Shown in pieces: positions 1-7,196 of a DNA stretch of 11,662 bases (positions within the stretch are counted from its first letter, which is position 1; every line of letters starts with the position of its first letter). This DNA comes from DATLFQ01 sp035540915. GTDB taxonomy: Bacteria; Actinomycetota; Acidimicrobiia; Acidimicrobiales; GCA-2861595. The notes beneath the pieces are model-generated. The model saw only the letters and a program-made list of their open reading frames with translations, was not told where the DNA came from and did no database searches. The translations under genes and the position numbers were made by a program. The DNA is taken from assembly GCA_035540915.1 (NCBI GenBank), contig DATLFQ010000183.1, positions 1 through 11,662 of the forward strand. The letters are read 5' to 3'.

Positions 1-114
1 GAGGGCGTGCTGGCCGGCACCATCGCGCCGGGCGTGGTCCGGCTCGTCACCCATCTCGACGTCGACGACGACGGCATCGAGCGGGCCGCCAAGGCACTGG
101 CCACCGCACCATGA
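1..114 (+). CDS. Low-specificity L-threonine aldolase, C-terminal end (partial)
   Basis: Only the last 37 codons are present; the gene begins upstream of the window. The visible tail contains the run VRLVTHLDVDDDGIERAAKA, which resembles the end of PLP-dependent beta-eliminating lyases / threonine aldolases, where R-x-V-T-H-x-D precedes a final helix. Family members cleave L-threonine or allo-threonine to glycine and acetaldehyde in the cytoplasm. The PLP lysine and the rest of the fold lie outside the window, so the call rests on this tail alone. The TGA stop overlaps the ATG of the downstream deacetylase gene as ATGA (111-114), so the two are probably co-transcribed and translationally coupled. 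Confidence 0.7.
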   Translation, partial: EGVLAGTIAPGVVRLVTHLDVDDDGIERAAKALATAP

Positions 115-815
115 GCGCGGCGCCCACCCCGCTCAGCGCGCTGGCCGTCTACGCCCACCCCGACGACCCCGAGGTGTCCTGCGGCGGCACCCTGGCGGCC
201 TGGGCGGCCAGCGGCGCCGCGGTGCACGTGGTGGTGTGCGCACAGGGCGACAAGGGGTCGCCCGACCCGACGGCCGTGCCGGCCGATCTCGCCCGGCGGC
301 GGGCCGAGGAGATGACGGCTGCCGCGGCGGCGCTGGGCCTGCGGGACCACCACGGCCTCGGCCGGCCCGACGGCGAGCTGGAGAACGACGCCGCCCTCCG
401 GGGCGAGCTGGTGGCGCTGGTACGCCGGCTGCGGCCCCAGGTGGTGATCTGCCCCGACCCGACCGCGGTGTTCTTCGGGTCCCGGTACTTCAATCACCGT
501 GACCATCGGATGGTGGGCTGGGCCACGCTCGACGCGGTGGCGCCGGCCGCGAGCAGCCCGCACTACTTCCCCGACGCCGGCCCGCCGCACCAGGTGGAGG
601 CGGTGTACCTGTCGGGAACGCTGGAGCCGGACGTGTGGGTGGACGTCTCGGGCTTCGTCGAGGCGAAGGCCGACGCCCTGCTGTGCCATGCCAGCCAGAT
701 GACCGAGAGCGGCGAGCGGCTGCGCCAGGTGGTGCGCCGCCGGGCCGACGACGCCGGCCGGGCCGCCGGCGTGGAGCAGGCCGAGGGCTTCCGCCTCCTG
801 CGCCTGGTGGACTAA
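111..815 (+). CDS. PIG-L/LmbE family zinc-dependent deacetylase
   Basis: This is a 234-aa protein of the PIG-L (LmbE-like) family, which uses a metal, usually zinc, to remove N-acetyl groups from amino sugars such as GlcNAc-inositol in mycothiol synthesis. The N-terminal beta-strand leads into AHPDDPE (residues 15-21), with H16 and D19 as expected metal ligands and D18 as the likely general base. It is followed by the CGGTLA helix (24-29). NHRDH (128-132) supplies the third metal ligand. The length is usual for the family. HPDDPE rather than the classical HPDDE marks a subgroup that I recall from actinobacteria. The ATG is fixed by the ATGA overlap with the aldolase stop. There is no signal peptide, so it should be cytoplasmic. 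The substrate cannot be told: mycothiol biosynthesis (mshB/mca-like) is possible, but no other mycothiol gene is here. Confidence 0.87.
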   Translation: MSAAPTPLSALAVYAHPDDPEVSCGGTLAAWAASGAAVHVVVCAQGDKGSPDPTAVPADLARRRAEEMTAAAAALGLRDHHGLGRPDGELENDAALRGELVALVRRLRPQVVICPDPTAVFFGSRYFNHRDHRMVGWATLDAVAPAASSPHYFPDAGPPHQVEAVYLSGTLEPDVWVDVSGFVEAKADALLCHASQMTESGERLRQVVRRRADDAGRAAGVEQAEGFRLLRLVD

Positions 816-821
816 CAGGGA

Positions 822-834
822 GCGCCCCGGGCGC
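822..834. terminator. Possible short hairpin between convergent genes
   Basis: GCGCC (822-826) pairs with GGCGC (830-834) around a 3-nt loop in the 21-nt gap between two convergent stop codons. There is no T-tract on either strand, so a role as a bidirectional terminator is only suggested by its position. Confidence 0.22.
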
Positions 835-836
835 CG

Positions 837-1148
837 TCAGAGGTCCTTCGGCACTCCCTCGTCCCCGTCGGGCTCGTCGCCCTCCGCGTCCTCGCCCAGC
901 TCGGCGGCCTGCTCGGCCGCGATCCGCTGCCACTCTCCCATGGCCCGCAGGACGAGGACGGCGACGACGGCGACGCCACCGGCGCCCAGCAGCGCCCCGA
1001 TCAGCCCGCCGAGCCCGGCCCGGCCGCTGCATCCGCGCTCGCACTGGAGCTCCACGAACGCCGATCCGATCAGCCCGCCGCACACGCCGGCCACCACGAT
1101 GGCGGCGAACGCCAGGCCCCGTGCCCGGCCGGACGGGAGGGCGGACAC
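837..1148 (-). CDS. Small membrane protein of unknown function (two predicted TM helices)
   Basis: I do not recognise the family. The 103-aa product begins MSALPSGRAR. It then has a hydrophobic segment (about residues 11-33), a short loop with C36 and C40, a second Gly/Ala/Val-rich hydrophobic segment (about 45-68), and a strongly acidic soluble tail (about 82-96) ending VPKDL. The basic N-terminus and charged C-terminus suggest both ends are cytoplasmic, with a tiny external loop whose two cysteines might pair. The GTG start at 1148-1146 is chosen because GGAG lies 6 nt upstream, the first helix follows directly, and it keeps the gene clear of the divergent glycosyltransferase. A longer open frame upstream overlaps that gene and is not believed. 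The gene converges on the deacetylase gene with a 21-nt gap. Confidence 0.62.
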   Translation of the reverse strand: MSALPSGRARGLAFAAIVVAGVCGGLIGSAFVELQCERGCSGRAGLGGLIGALLGAGGVAVVAVLVLRAMGEWQRIAAEQAAELGEDAEGDEPDGDEGVPKDL

Positions 1149-1196
1149 GGGTCGCTCCGCGCGGCGCCCCTCCCTTCCTGACACTGGACCGATCGT

Positions 1197-1928
1197 ATGC
1201 TCCGGCCGGTGCGCGCCGTCGTGGTCCTGCCGACCTACCAGGAGGCCGCCAACATCGTTCCGGTGCTGCGGCGCATCCGGGCCACGGGCCGGGCCGACGT
1301 GCTGGTGGTGGACGACGCCAGCCCCGACGGAACCGCCGACCTGGCCCGCGCCGTGGCCGCCGAGCTCGGCGGGATCTCGGTCCTGGCGCGGCCGGCCAAG
1401 GCCGGCTTCGGGCCGGCGTGCCGGGCCGGCATGCGCTGGGCACTGGACCAGGGCTACGACGTCGTCGTCGGCATGGACGCCGACTGCTCCCACGACCCCG
1501 CCCAGCTGCCCGACCTGCTCGACGCGCTGGTCGGTGCCGACCTGGTGGTCGGGTCGCGCTACGTGCCGGGCGGCACCATCCCCGACTGGCCGGCCCACCG
1601 TCGGGCGCTGTCGCGGCTCGGCAACCGCTACGCCTGCGCCGCCCTGCGCCTGCCCCTGTCCGACGCCACCTCCGGCTACCGGGCCTACCGCTCGGAGGCC
1701 CTGCGCCGCCTCGACCTCGGCCACGTCCGGGCCGACGGCTACGGCTTCCTGATCGAGATGGCCTACCGGATGGACCGCCGGGGCGGGCGCCTGGCCGAGG
1801 TGCCCATCGTGTTCACCGACCGGACGCGGGACGCCTCGAAGATGTCGCTCGCCATCGTGGCCGAGGCGATGGTCCTGGTCACCCTGTGGGGCCTGCGGGA
1901 CCGGATCGCCCGCCGCCGCCGCCGGTGA
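1197..1928 (+). CDS. Polyprenol-phosphate mannosyltransferase-type GT2 glycosyltransferase
   Basis: This 243-aa GT-A fold glycosyltransferase of family 2 most resembles polyprenol monophosphomannose synthase (Dpm1/Ppm1 catalytic domain), which transfers mannose from GDP-mannose to a polyprenyl phosphate at the inner membrane face. Seen: LPTYQEAANI (11-20), the nucleotide-binding DDASPDG (39-45), the metal-binding DAD within MDADCSHDP (93-101), GSRYVPGG (119-126), and DATSGYRAYR (156-165). The end-of-domain EVPIVFTDR...SKMS (201-217) is characteristic of the Dpm1 group. There is no transmembrane region and no fused N-acyltransferase domain, so it is the stand-alone form. The C-terminus ends in a basic stretch (RDRIARRRRR) that could touch the membrane. 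ATG 1197 is used; GTG 1209 is a serious alternative because TATGCT lies 7 nt before it. The stop touches dinB, implying an operon. Close GT2 relatives with other donors cannot be excluded. Confidence 0.85.
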   Translation: MLRPVRAVVVLPTYQEAANIVPVLRRIRATGRADVLVVDDASPDGTADLARAVAAELGGISVLARPAKAGFGPACRAGMRWALDQGYDVVVGMDADCSHDPAQLPDLLDALVGADLVVGSRYVPGGTIPDWPAHRRALSRLGNRYACAALRLPLSDATSGYRAYRSEALRRLDLGHVRADGYGFLIEMAYRMDRRGGRLAEVPIVFTDRTRDASKMSLAIVAEAMVLVTLWGLRDRIARRRRR

Positions 1929-1933
1929 CCCCG

Positions 1934-3196
1934 ATGACGGATCCGAGAACCGGGCCCGGGAGCGCGGCCACCATTCTCCACGTCGACATGGACGCCTTCT
2001 ACGCGGCCGTGGAGGTGCTGGCCGATCCCTTGCTGGCCGGCCGCCCGGTGATCGTCGGCGGCGCCGGCGCCCGGGGCGTGGTGGCGTCGTGCAGCTACGA
2101 GGCCCGCGCCTTCGGCGTCCGCTCCGCCATGCCGTCGGCCCGGGCCCGGCGGCTGTGCCCGGGGGCGGTCTTCGTCGCCGGCGACCACGGGCGCTACGCC
2201 GAGTTCAGCCGCCGCATCCACGAGGTCTTCTCGTCGTTCACGCCGCTGGTCGAGGGCATCTCGCTCGACGAGGCCTTCCTCGACGTCACCGGAGCGGCCC
2301 GCCTGTTCGGCGACGGGCCGGCGGTGGCCCGGGCGGTGCGCCGGCAGGTGCACGACGAGGTGGGATTGGACTGCTCGGTCGGCGTCGCCAGTTCCAAGTT
2401 CGTCGCCAAGCTGGCCTCCCGGGCGGCCAAGCCCCGGGCCACCCGGAACGGCGTGGTGGCCGGGCCCGGCGTGGTGGTCGTGCGACCCGGCGAGGAGCTG
2501 GCGTTCGTGCACCCGCTGCCGGTGTCGGCGCTGTGGGGCGTGGGGCCGGCCACCTCGGCGCGCCTGGCCCGCCTCGGCGTCGGCACGGTGCGCGAGTTGG
2601 CCGCGTTGCCGCGCGACGTGGTCGTCGGCGCCCTGGGCCCGGCGGCCGGCGCCCACCTCCACGACCTGGCCCGAGGCCGCGACCAGCGGCGGGTCGAGCC
2701 GGTCCGGGCGCCGAAGTCGGTGAGCCACGAGGAGACCTACGCCACCGACATCCGCACCGGGGCGCCGCTGGGCCGCGAGGCGGTCCGCCTGGCCGACGCC
2801 GTGGCCGCCCGTCTCCGGGCGTCCTCGCTCGGAGGCAGGACGGTCACCGTGAAGGTCCGGTTCGGCGACTTCCGGACCATCACCCGGTCCCGGGCCCTGC
2901 CCGGCCCGGTCGACACCGGCCCGGAGCTGGCCAGCGCGGCCCGGGCGCTGCTGGCGGGCATCGACCCGTCACCGGGGGTGCGGCTGCTCGGGCTGGCCGT
3001 CACCGGCCTGGCGCCGAGCCCGGCCACCCAGCTGCGCCTGGGCGACGCGCACGGTGGCTGGGGACCGGTGTCCCGGGCGGTCGACGAGGCGCGGCAGCGC
3101 TTCGGTGAGACGGCCGTGGGACCGGCGGTGCTCCTCGGCGACCGCGGGCTGGCCCTGCGCCGTCGGGGCGACCAGCAGTGGGGGCCCGCACACTGA
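1934..3196 (+). CDS. dinB: DNA polymerase IV (Y-family translesion polymerase)
   Basis: The 420-aa product is a full-length Y-family polymerase for error-prone bypass of damaged bases. HVDMDAFYAAVE (16-27) carries catalytic D18 and the steric-gate tyrosine Y23. SYEARAFGVRSAM (54-66) is the finger-domain block. SLDEAFLDVTG (110-120) gives catalytic D112/E113. SVGVASSKFVAKLASRAAKP (148-167) is the palm block. The helix-hairpin-helix WGVGPATSARLARLG (201-215) follows, then the little finger starting around SVSHEETY (262-269). QLRLG (366-370) fits the beta-clamp-binding pattern Q-L-x-L. The start is uncertain: ATG 1934 is used, while in-frame GTG 1925 overlaps the upstream stop as GTGA. Neither has a clear Shine-Dalgarno, which fits coupled translation from the glycosyltransferase gene. 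No LexA-type operator was recognised. Confidence 0.95.
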   Translation: MTDPRTGPGSAATILHVDMDAFYAAVEVLADPLLAGRPVIVGGAGARGVVASCSYEARAFGVRSAMPSARARRLCPGAVFVAGDHGRYAEFSRRIHEVFSSFTPLVEGISLDEAFLDVTGAARLFGDGPAVARAVRRQVHDEVGLDCSVGVASSKFVAKLASRAAKPRATRNGVVAGPGVVVVRPGEELAFVHPLPVSALWGVGPATSARLARLGVGTVRELAALPRDVVVGALGPAAGAHLHDLARGRDQRRVEPVRAPKSVSHEETYATDIRTGAPLGREAVRLADAVAARLRASSLGGRTVTVKVRFGDFRTITRSRALPGPVDTGPELASAARALLAGIDPSPGVRLLGLAVTGLAPSPATQLRLGDAHGGWGPVSRAVDEARQRFGETAVGPAVLLGDRGLALRRRGDQQWGPAH

Positions 3197-3227
3197 CGAC
3201 GGGGCGGCGGGCGGGCGCCACGACGCG

Positions 3228-3256
3228 TTGTCGAGTGCCCGGGGCTGCGCGAAGAT
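3228..3256 (+). promoter_or_regulatory. Weak candidate promoter for the DUF3040 gene
   Basis: In the 96-nt gap after dinB, TTGTCG (3228-3233) and GAAGAT (3251-3256) stand 17 nt apart, giving a partial -35/-10 pair about 36 nt before the ATG. The -10 match is poor, and read-through from dinB is equally possible. Confidence 0.25.
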
Positions 3257-3292
3257 GACCACGTCACGGCATCGGTTGAGAGAGGTCGGCGA

Positions 3293-3664
3293 ATGCCGCT
3301 TTCGGAAGACGAACAGCGCATCCTCCACGAGATCGAGCGCAGCTTCTACGAGCACGATCCCGAGTTCGCCAGGGGCGTCAGCGAGACCAGCCTCTACCGC
3401 CACGCCGGGCGGAACTGCAAGTGGTCGGGCCTGGGCTTCGCAGCCGGGCTGATCCTGCTGGTGGCTTCCTTCGCCTCCAACCGCATCGTCGGTTTCCTGG
3501 GCTTCCTGCTGATGCTCGGGTCGACCCTGGTGTTCGAGCGCAACCTGCGCAAGATGGGCCGGGCCGGATGGCAGGACGTGGCCCGCACGGTGCGGGAGCG
3601 GGGGTTCCCCGACGTGCTGAGCGACACTCGCCGCCGACTGCGCGAGCGGTTCAAGCGCTCCTGA
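3293..3664 (+). CDS. DUF3040 family membrane protein
   Basis: The 123-aa product opens with MPLSEDEQRILHEIERSFYE (1-20), the hallmark amphipathic start of the actinobacterial DUF3040 family, followed by HDPEFA (21-26). Two hydrophobic segments (about 43-60 and 64-81) form a helical hairpin, and the C-terminal third is rich in Arg/Lys (RRRLRERFKRS), so both ends are probably cytoplasmic. The function is unknown for the family; members are often found beside dinB and near mraZ, as here. The ATG is supported by GAGAGG about 8 nt upstream. The gene lies 96 nt after dinB and converges with the transglutaminase operon, with 25 nt between the stops and no obvious terminator. Confidence 0.88.
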   Translation: MPLSEDEQRILHEIERSFYEHDPEFARGVSETSLYRHAGRNCKWSGLGFAAGLILLVASFASNRIVGFLGFLLMLGSTLVFERNLRKMGRAGWQDVARTVRERGFPDVLSDTRRRLRERFKRS

Positions 3665-3689
3665 GCCTCCGGCGGTCGCGCCCGGGCCC

Positions 3690-5975
3690 TCAGCTGCCCC
3701 GGTGGCGCCGCAGCGTACGGGGGTCGGCGGCCCGGGCGGCCCGGCGCCACCACGGGGTGGCGTCCCGCAGCGCCGACTCGACCGTGGCGGCGGCGGCCAC
3801 GGCCCGTTCTGCCACCAGGGTCCCCACCGGGCCGCCCGCGTAGGAGGCGGCCGTGGCGTCGTCGGCGAGCGTGCGCAGCGCGCCGCCCGCCTCGGGCGAC
3901 AGGGGCGCCACGCCGGGGGCCCGGGCCGCGTGCTCGGCCAGCGTCTCGGCCGGCTGGCGCCGGGCGCCCGCCAGGGCCAACGCGTCGGCCGCCTCCTCCC
4001 ACGCCACCAGGACCCGGTCACCGGCGGTGGTGGCGGCCCGCCGTCGGCGATGGCGCCGGGCGGCCCTGATCGACGCGGTACCGCCGGCCACCAGCACCAG
4101 GGCCAGGACCGCCAGGGCCAGCGCCCGCAGCAGGGGGTTGCGCCACACCGAGGGGCCGGTCGCCGCGTCGGGCGCGGTGCCGAGGTCCTCGGGCGCCGCC
4201 GGCGCGGTGGCGGTGTCCTCCGGTGCCGCCGGCGCAGTGGTGGTCGGCGCCGCAGTGGTGGCGGTGGTGGCGTCCCGCGGATCGGCCTGGTTCTCGGGCA
4301 GGCCGGTGTAGTCCTCGGCGCCCGGTGCGCCCCGGCCCGGCGTGGGCTCGAACGCCACCCAGCCGGCGCCGGGGAAGAAGACCTCGGGCCAGGCATGGGC
4401 GTTCAGCCCCCGCACCAGGTACCGCCCGTCGGGGCCCAGCTCGCCCGGCGTGAACCCGACCGCGACCCGGGTGGGCAGGCCCATCAGCCGGGCCAGGACG
4501 CCGTAGGCGCCGGCGAACTGCTCGCAGTACCCGCGGCGGTCGCGGAACAGGAAGGTGTCCAGGGCCGGGCCGTCGTGGCCGGGGCGGGCGGACAGGTCGT
4601 AGGTGAAGTTCTCCTGGAAGAAGTCCTGCAGCGCCTTGGACCGGCCGTAGACGGTGCCGTCGCTGCCCTGTGCGATGGTGCGGGCCAGGCGGGCGACGTC
4701 GGGCGACACGCCGTCGAGGCGCAGGAAGCGGCCTGCGTCGATGTCGGTAGCGGTCCCGGCGGTGGCGTCGGGCCCCCGGGCCAGGTCTCGGGCGGTCAAT
4801 CGGGGTACGGCCGACTGGACGCGGTAGGTGAGGCCGTCGGTGGTGTCGCGCTCGGTGATGAGGCTGCCGAGGTCCTCGTTGAAGCTGACGTCGCCGGCTC
4901 CCTCGATGCGCTCGGGGCGGTAGCTGGCCGGCAGCCAGATCGACGACAGCGAGCCGATGGTGAACTCCTGGACGACCCGGTCGACCACCACGCCCGGCGC
5001 CGGGACGTCGCCGGGCAGGCGGCTGCCGGCGGGCTCGTAGCTGGCGTCGGACGACCACAGGCTGCCGTTGAATGTGTCCAGCGAAGTCAGGCGCCAGTAG
5101 GACCGGGCCGTCGAGCGGACCGTGAAGACCTCGGTGGCCGACTGCTCCACGAGCCGGCCCCGGATGTCGACCAGCGGGCTGACCGTGCTGCGCCGGCCCC
5201 CGCCGGGCCGGTCGGCATCGCGCAGCGCCAGCACCGGTGGGTCGTCGGCACCGGGCAGGTTGGGCCCGACGACGAGGGCGGCCAGGACGGCGCCGACGCC
5301 GGCGACCACGCCGCCGCGGGCGACGGCGTGGCGGCCGCCGGCGGTGCGGCTGGCGAACCAGGAGGTGCCACCGTCGCGGCTGTTCCAGGAGTGCAGCACC
5401 AGGAAGGCCAGGAGGGCCGCCAGGTAGAGGGCGACCAGCGGCGCGCGGCCGGCCTCGGCGCCCAGCGCAGCGGTGAAGACGAAGAGCGTGAACGAGGGGA
5501 GCAGGGCCTCGAAGAGCACGCCCATGCGGAAGGCTGCCCAGTCGGCCAGCACGGCGGTCATCCCGACGCCGAACATCCCGGCCAGCAGGAAGCCGTCGCG
5601 CTGGGGCACCGGCGCCACGATGCGGTTGAAGTCGCTCCACGCCAGCTCGAGGGCGTCGCCGGCGGCACCGATCGTCCCGGGCCCGGGCAGGCCGAGCACG
5701 GTGGTCTCGGGCAGCACGACCCAGACGATGGCCACCACGACGGCCCCGGCGGCCAGGGCGACGTTGGCGACCAGCGGGACGCCGCGCCGCCGGCCGAGCC
5801 ACATCACGCCGTGGGCGACCAGGCCGGCGACCGCGAACGGCAGCAGGTGGCCGGTACCCGCGAACAGCCGCCCCATGCCGGCGGCCGCGGCCAGCGTCAG
5901 CGCGGCGAGGGCGACGGTGGCGGCCGGCGCGTCGAGAGGTTCGGCCGCCGCCCGCAGCGCCGGGCGGGTGCTCAA
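3690..5975 (-). CDS. Membrane-anchored transglutaminase-like protein (DUF3488 / TGc / DUF4129)
   Basis: The 761-aa product is of the TgpA type. The N-terminal half has about six or seven hydrophobic helices (between residues 20 and 237; DUF3488 region). An extracytoplasmic part follows with the transglutaminase-like core: RRGYCEQFAGAYG holds the nucleophile C484, LNAHAWPEV holds H527, and WVAFEPTPG puts E543 where the third triad residue sits. A Pro/Ala/Thr linker (about 568-608) with APAAPED twice, 10 residues apart, leads to a last helix (about 614-632). A cytoplasmic DUF4129-like tail (650-720) carries the W-E and A-E-T-L-A-E-H-A pattern. The family is thought to act on peptides or proteins at the cell surface; its reaction is poorly defined. 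The TTG start at 5975-5973 overlaps the DUF58 stop (TTGA) and keeps the first helix; ATG at 5876 would cut it. It is last in the MoxR-DUF58 operon. Confidence 0.88.
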   Translation of the reverse strand: MSTRPALRAAAEPLDAPAATVALAALTLAAAAGMGRLFAGTGHLLPFAVAGLVAHGVMWLGRRRGVPLVANVALAAGAVVVAIVWVVLPETTVLGLPGPGTIGAAGDALELAWSDFNRIVAPVPQRDGFLLAGMFGVGMTAVLADWAAFRMGVLFEALLPSFTLFVFTAALGAEAGRAPLVALYLAALLAFLVLHSWNSRDGGTSWFASRTAGGRHAVARGGVVAGVGAVLAALVVGPNLPGADDPPVLALRDADRPGGGRRSTVSPLVDIRGRLVEQSATEVFTVRSTARSYWRLTSLDTFNGSLWSSDASYEPAGSRLPGDVPAPGVVVDRVVQEFTIGSLSSIWLPASYRPERIEGAGDVSFNEDLGSLITERDTTDGLTYRVQSAVPRLTARDLARGPDATAGTATDIDAGRFLRLDGVSPDVARLARTIAQGSDGTVYGRSKALQDFFQENFTYDLSARPGHDGPALDTFLFRDRRGYCEQFAGAYGVLARLMGLPTRVAVGFTPGELGPDGRYLVRGLNAHAWPEVFFPGAGWVAFEPTPGRGAPGAEDYTGLPENQADPRDATTATTAAPTTTAPAAPEDTATAPAAPEDLGTAPDAATGPSVWRNPLLRALALAVLALVLVAGGTASIRAARRHRRRRAATTAGDRVLVAWEEAADALALAGARRQPAETLAEHAARAPGVAPLSPEAGGALRTLADDATAASYAGGPVGTLVAERAVAAAATVESALRDATPWWRRAARAADPRTLRRHRGS

Positions 5976-7186
5976 CGCGGCCCCGCCGTGGCCGCTTCGG
6001 CCCGCGAGCGGGCGGCCGCCCAGGCGGTGGCGAAGGGGCGGTCCGCGGCCACCCGGACGACGGTCGCCACCGGGGGCACGGCGCGGGCGCCCGCTGCGGT
6101 CGCCGGGCCGGCCGGGTCGAGCACCGACCGCTCCAGCAGCACCAGCGTGACGCCGCCGAAGCGGGACTGCAGCCGGGCCACGGCGTCGAGGTCGTCGGTA
6201 GTGGACGCGGCAGTCGTCACCACCACCAGCGCCCCCCCGTTCCCGTCGCGGTGCAGCGGCCCCAGCAGCGGCCGGAGGTGGTCCTCGGGGCGCGGCCCGG
6301 CCACGGCCAGCTGCTCGAGCATGGCGTCGAGGTGGGCCGCGCCGGCACCGAACCCCGAGTCCACGCCGGCGGCGACGAGCCTCACCAGCGAGCGGCGGGC
6401 GGCGCAGGCGCTCACCACGCTGGCGGCCGCCGACACGGCGACCTCCAGCGACGCCGGGCTGTGGGCCCGCTGGCGCAGGTCGAGTACCACCGTGGCCCGG
6501 CCCTGCCACGGCATCTCGTCCTGGCGGATCATCAGCCGGTCCAGGCGGGCGGTGGCCTTCCACGAGACCCGCCGCAGGTCGTCGCCCTGCTCGTACTCGC
6601 GCAGGCCGTAGAAGTCCTCGCCGGTCACGCCCAGCGCGGTGGGGTGGTCGGCGCCGGCGTGAGGGTCGTGACCCTGGCTGAAGGCGGGCGCCTCGATGGG
6701 GTCGACGTGCGGGAAGACGACCAGCGAGGCCAGGGGGGCCGCCTCGACAGCGGTCTCGGCCAGGCCGAAGGGGTCGCCGCGCCGCAGCTGGAGGGGGCCG
6801 AGGTCGAACACGCCCCGCCGCTCGGTCGGCAGCCGGTAGGCGGCCCGAGCCGCCTCGCCGGGGGCCAGCGGCGCGATCAGGAAGCTCGCCGCCCGCCGCC
6901 CGTCGTCGAAGGGGTCCCGGGCGGCGAGGACCGGAGAGCGCCGGGGCGCGTCGTTGCGCACCGTCAGCTCCACGCGGCTGGCCGCGCCGGCCTGTACCCG
7001 GGTCGGGCGCAGCTCGCGGGTGGCCGTCAGGGAGAAGCGGGCCAGGCGCACCTGGGCCATCCCGGCGCCGACGAGCGCGAGTGCGGCGGCCGCCAGCATG
7101 TAGAGCTCCACCATGCCCAGGACCCGGCCGCCGACCAGCAGGACGGCCGAGCCGAGCAGCAGCATCCCGCCACGCCGCGTGAGCAC
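5972..7186 (-). CDS. DUF58 domain-containing protein (vWA-like), MoxR partner
   Basis: This 404-aa protein begins with a hydrophobic hairpin (about residues 7-21 and 25-46) that should anchor it in the membrane. A beta-rich region (about 52-160) follows, including RRGVFDLGPLQLRRGDPFGL (123-142), typical of DUF58 proteins. The DUF58 signature FYGLREYEQGDDLRRVSWKA runs 192-211, and a C-terminal von Willebrand A-like region starts at VVLDLR (233-238). DUF58 proteins are almost always encoded next to a MoxR ATPase, which is thought to remodel or activate them. Here moxR is 10 nt upstream and the transglutaminase overlaps the stop. The GTG start at 7186 follows that short gap; ATG 7165 is a weaker option. 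The molecular activity is unknown. Confidence 0.88.
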   Translation of the reverse strand: MLTRRGGMLLLGSAVLLVGGRVLGMVELYMLAAAALALVGAGMAQVRLARFSLTATRELRPTRVQAGAASRVELTVRNDAPRRSPVLAARDPFDDGRRAASFLIAPLAPGEAARAAYRLPTERRGVFDLGPLQLRRGDPFGLAETAVEAAPLASLVVFPHVDPIEAPAFSQGHDPHAGADHPTALGVTGEDFYGLREYEQGDDLRRVSWKATARLDRLMIRQDEMPWQGRATVVLDLRQRAHSPASLEVAVSAAASVVSACAARRSLVRLVAAGVDSGFGAGAAHLDAMLEQLAVAGPRPEDHLRPLLGPLHRDGNGGALVVVTTAASTTDDLDAVARLQSRFGGVTLVLLERSVLDPAGPATAAGARAVPPVATVVRVAADRPFATAWAAARSRAEAATAGPR

Positions 7187-7196
7187 CGGATCGGCG

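Noticed and set aside
1908..1924. CGC/CCG microrepeat at the end of the mannosyltransferase gene
   Set aside because: It simply encodes the Arg-rich C-terminus; a short run in GC-rich DNA and not treated as a regulatory or mobile repeat.
635..1933. Long open frame running in front of dinB, in frame with it
   Set aside because: The encoded stretch is Arg/Pro/Gly low-complexity with no domain, and it overlaps the deacetylase, the small membrane gene and the mannosyltransferase, all of which are well supported. It is a GC-rich shadow, so dinB starts at 1934 (or 1925).
4185..4235. APAAPED peptide repeat in the transglutaminase linker
   Set aside because: Two copies in a Pro/Ala/Thr linker are ordinary for a flexible spacer and are noted only in the gene entry.
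5976..6563. N-terminal extension of the transglutaminase frame upstream of 5975
   Set aside because: It overlaps the DUF58 coding region on the same strand in another frame, and its product is Arg/Gly/Pro-rich. The TTGA overlap start at 5975 gives the expected first membrane helix.
3702..6611. 969-codon plus-strand open frame opposite the transglutaminase/DUF58 genes
   Set aside because: It encodes Gly/Arg/Gln/Val low-complexity sequence with no recognisable domain and lies exactly antisense to two good genes; it is typical of third-position GC bias.
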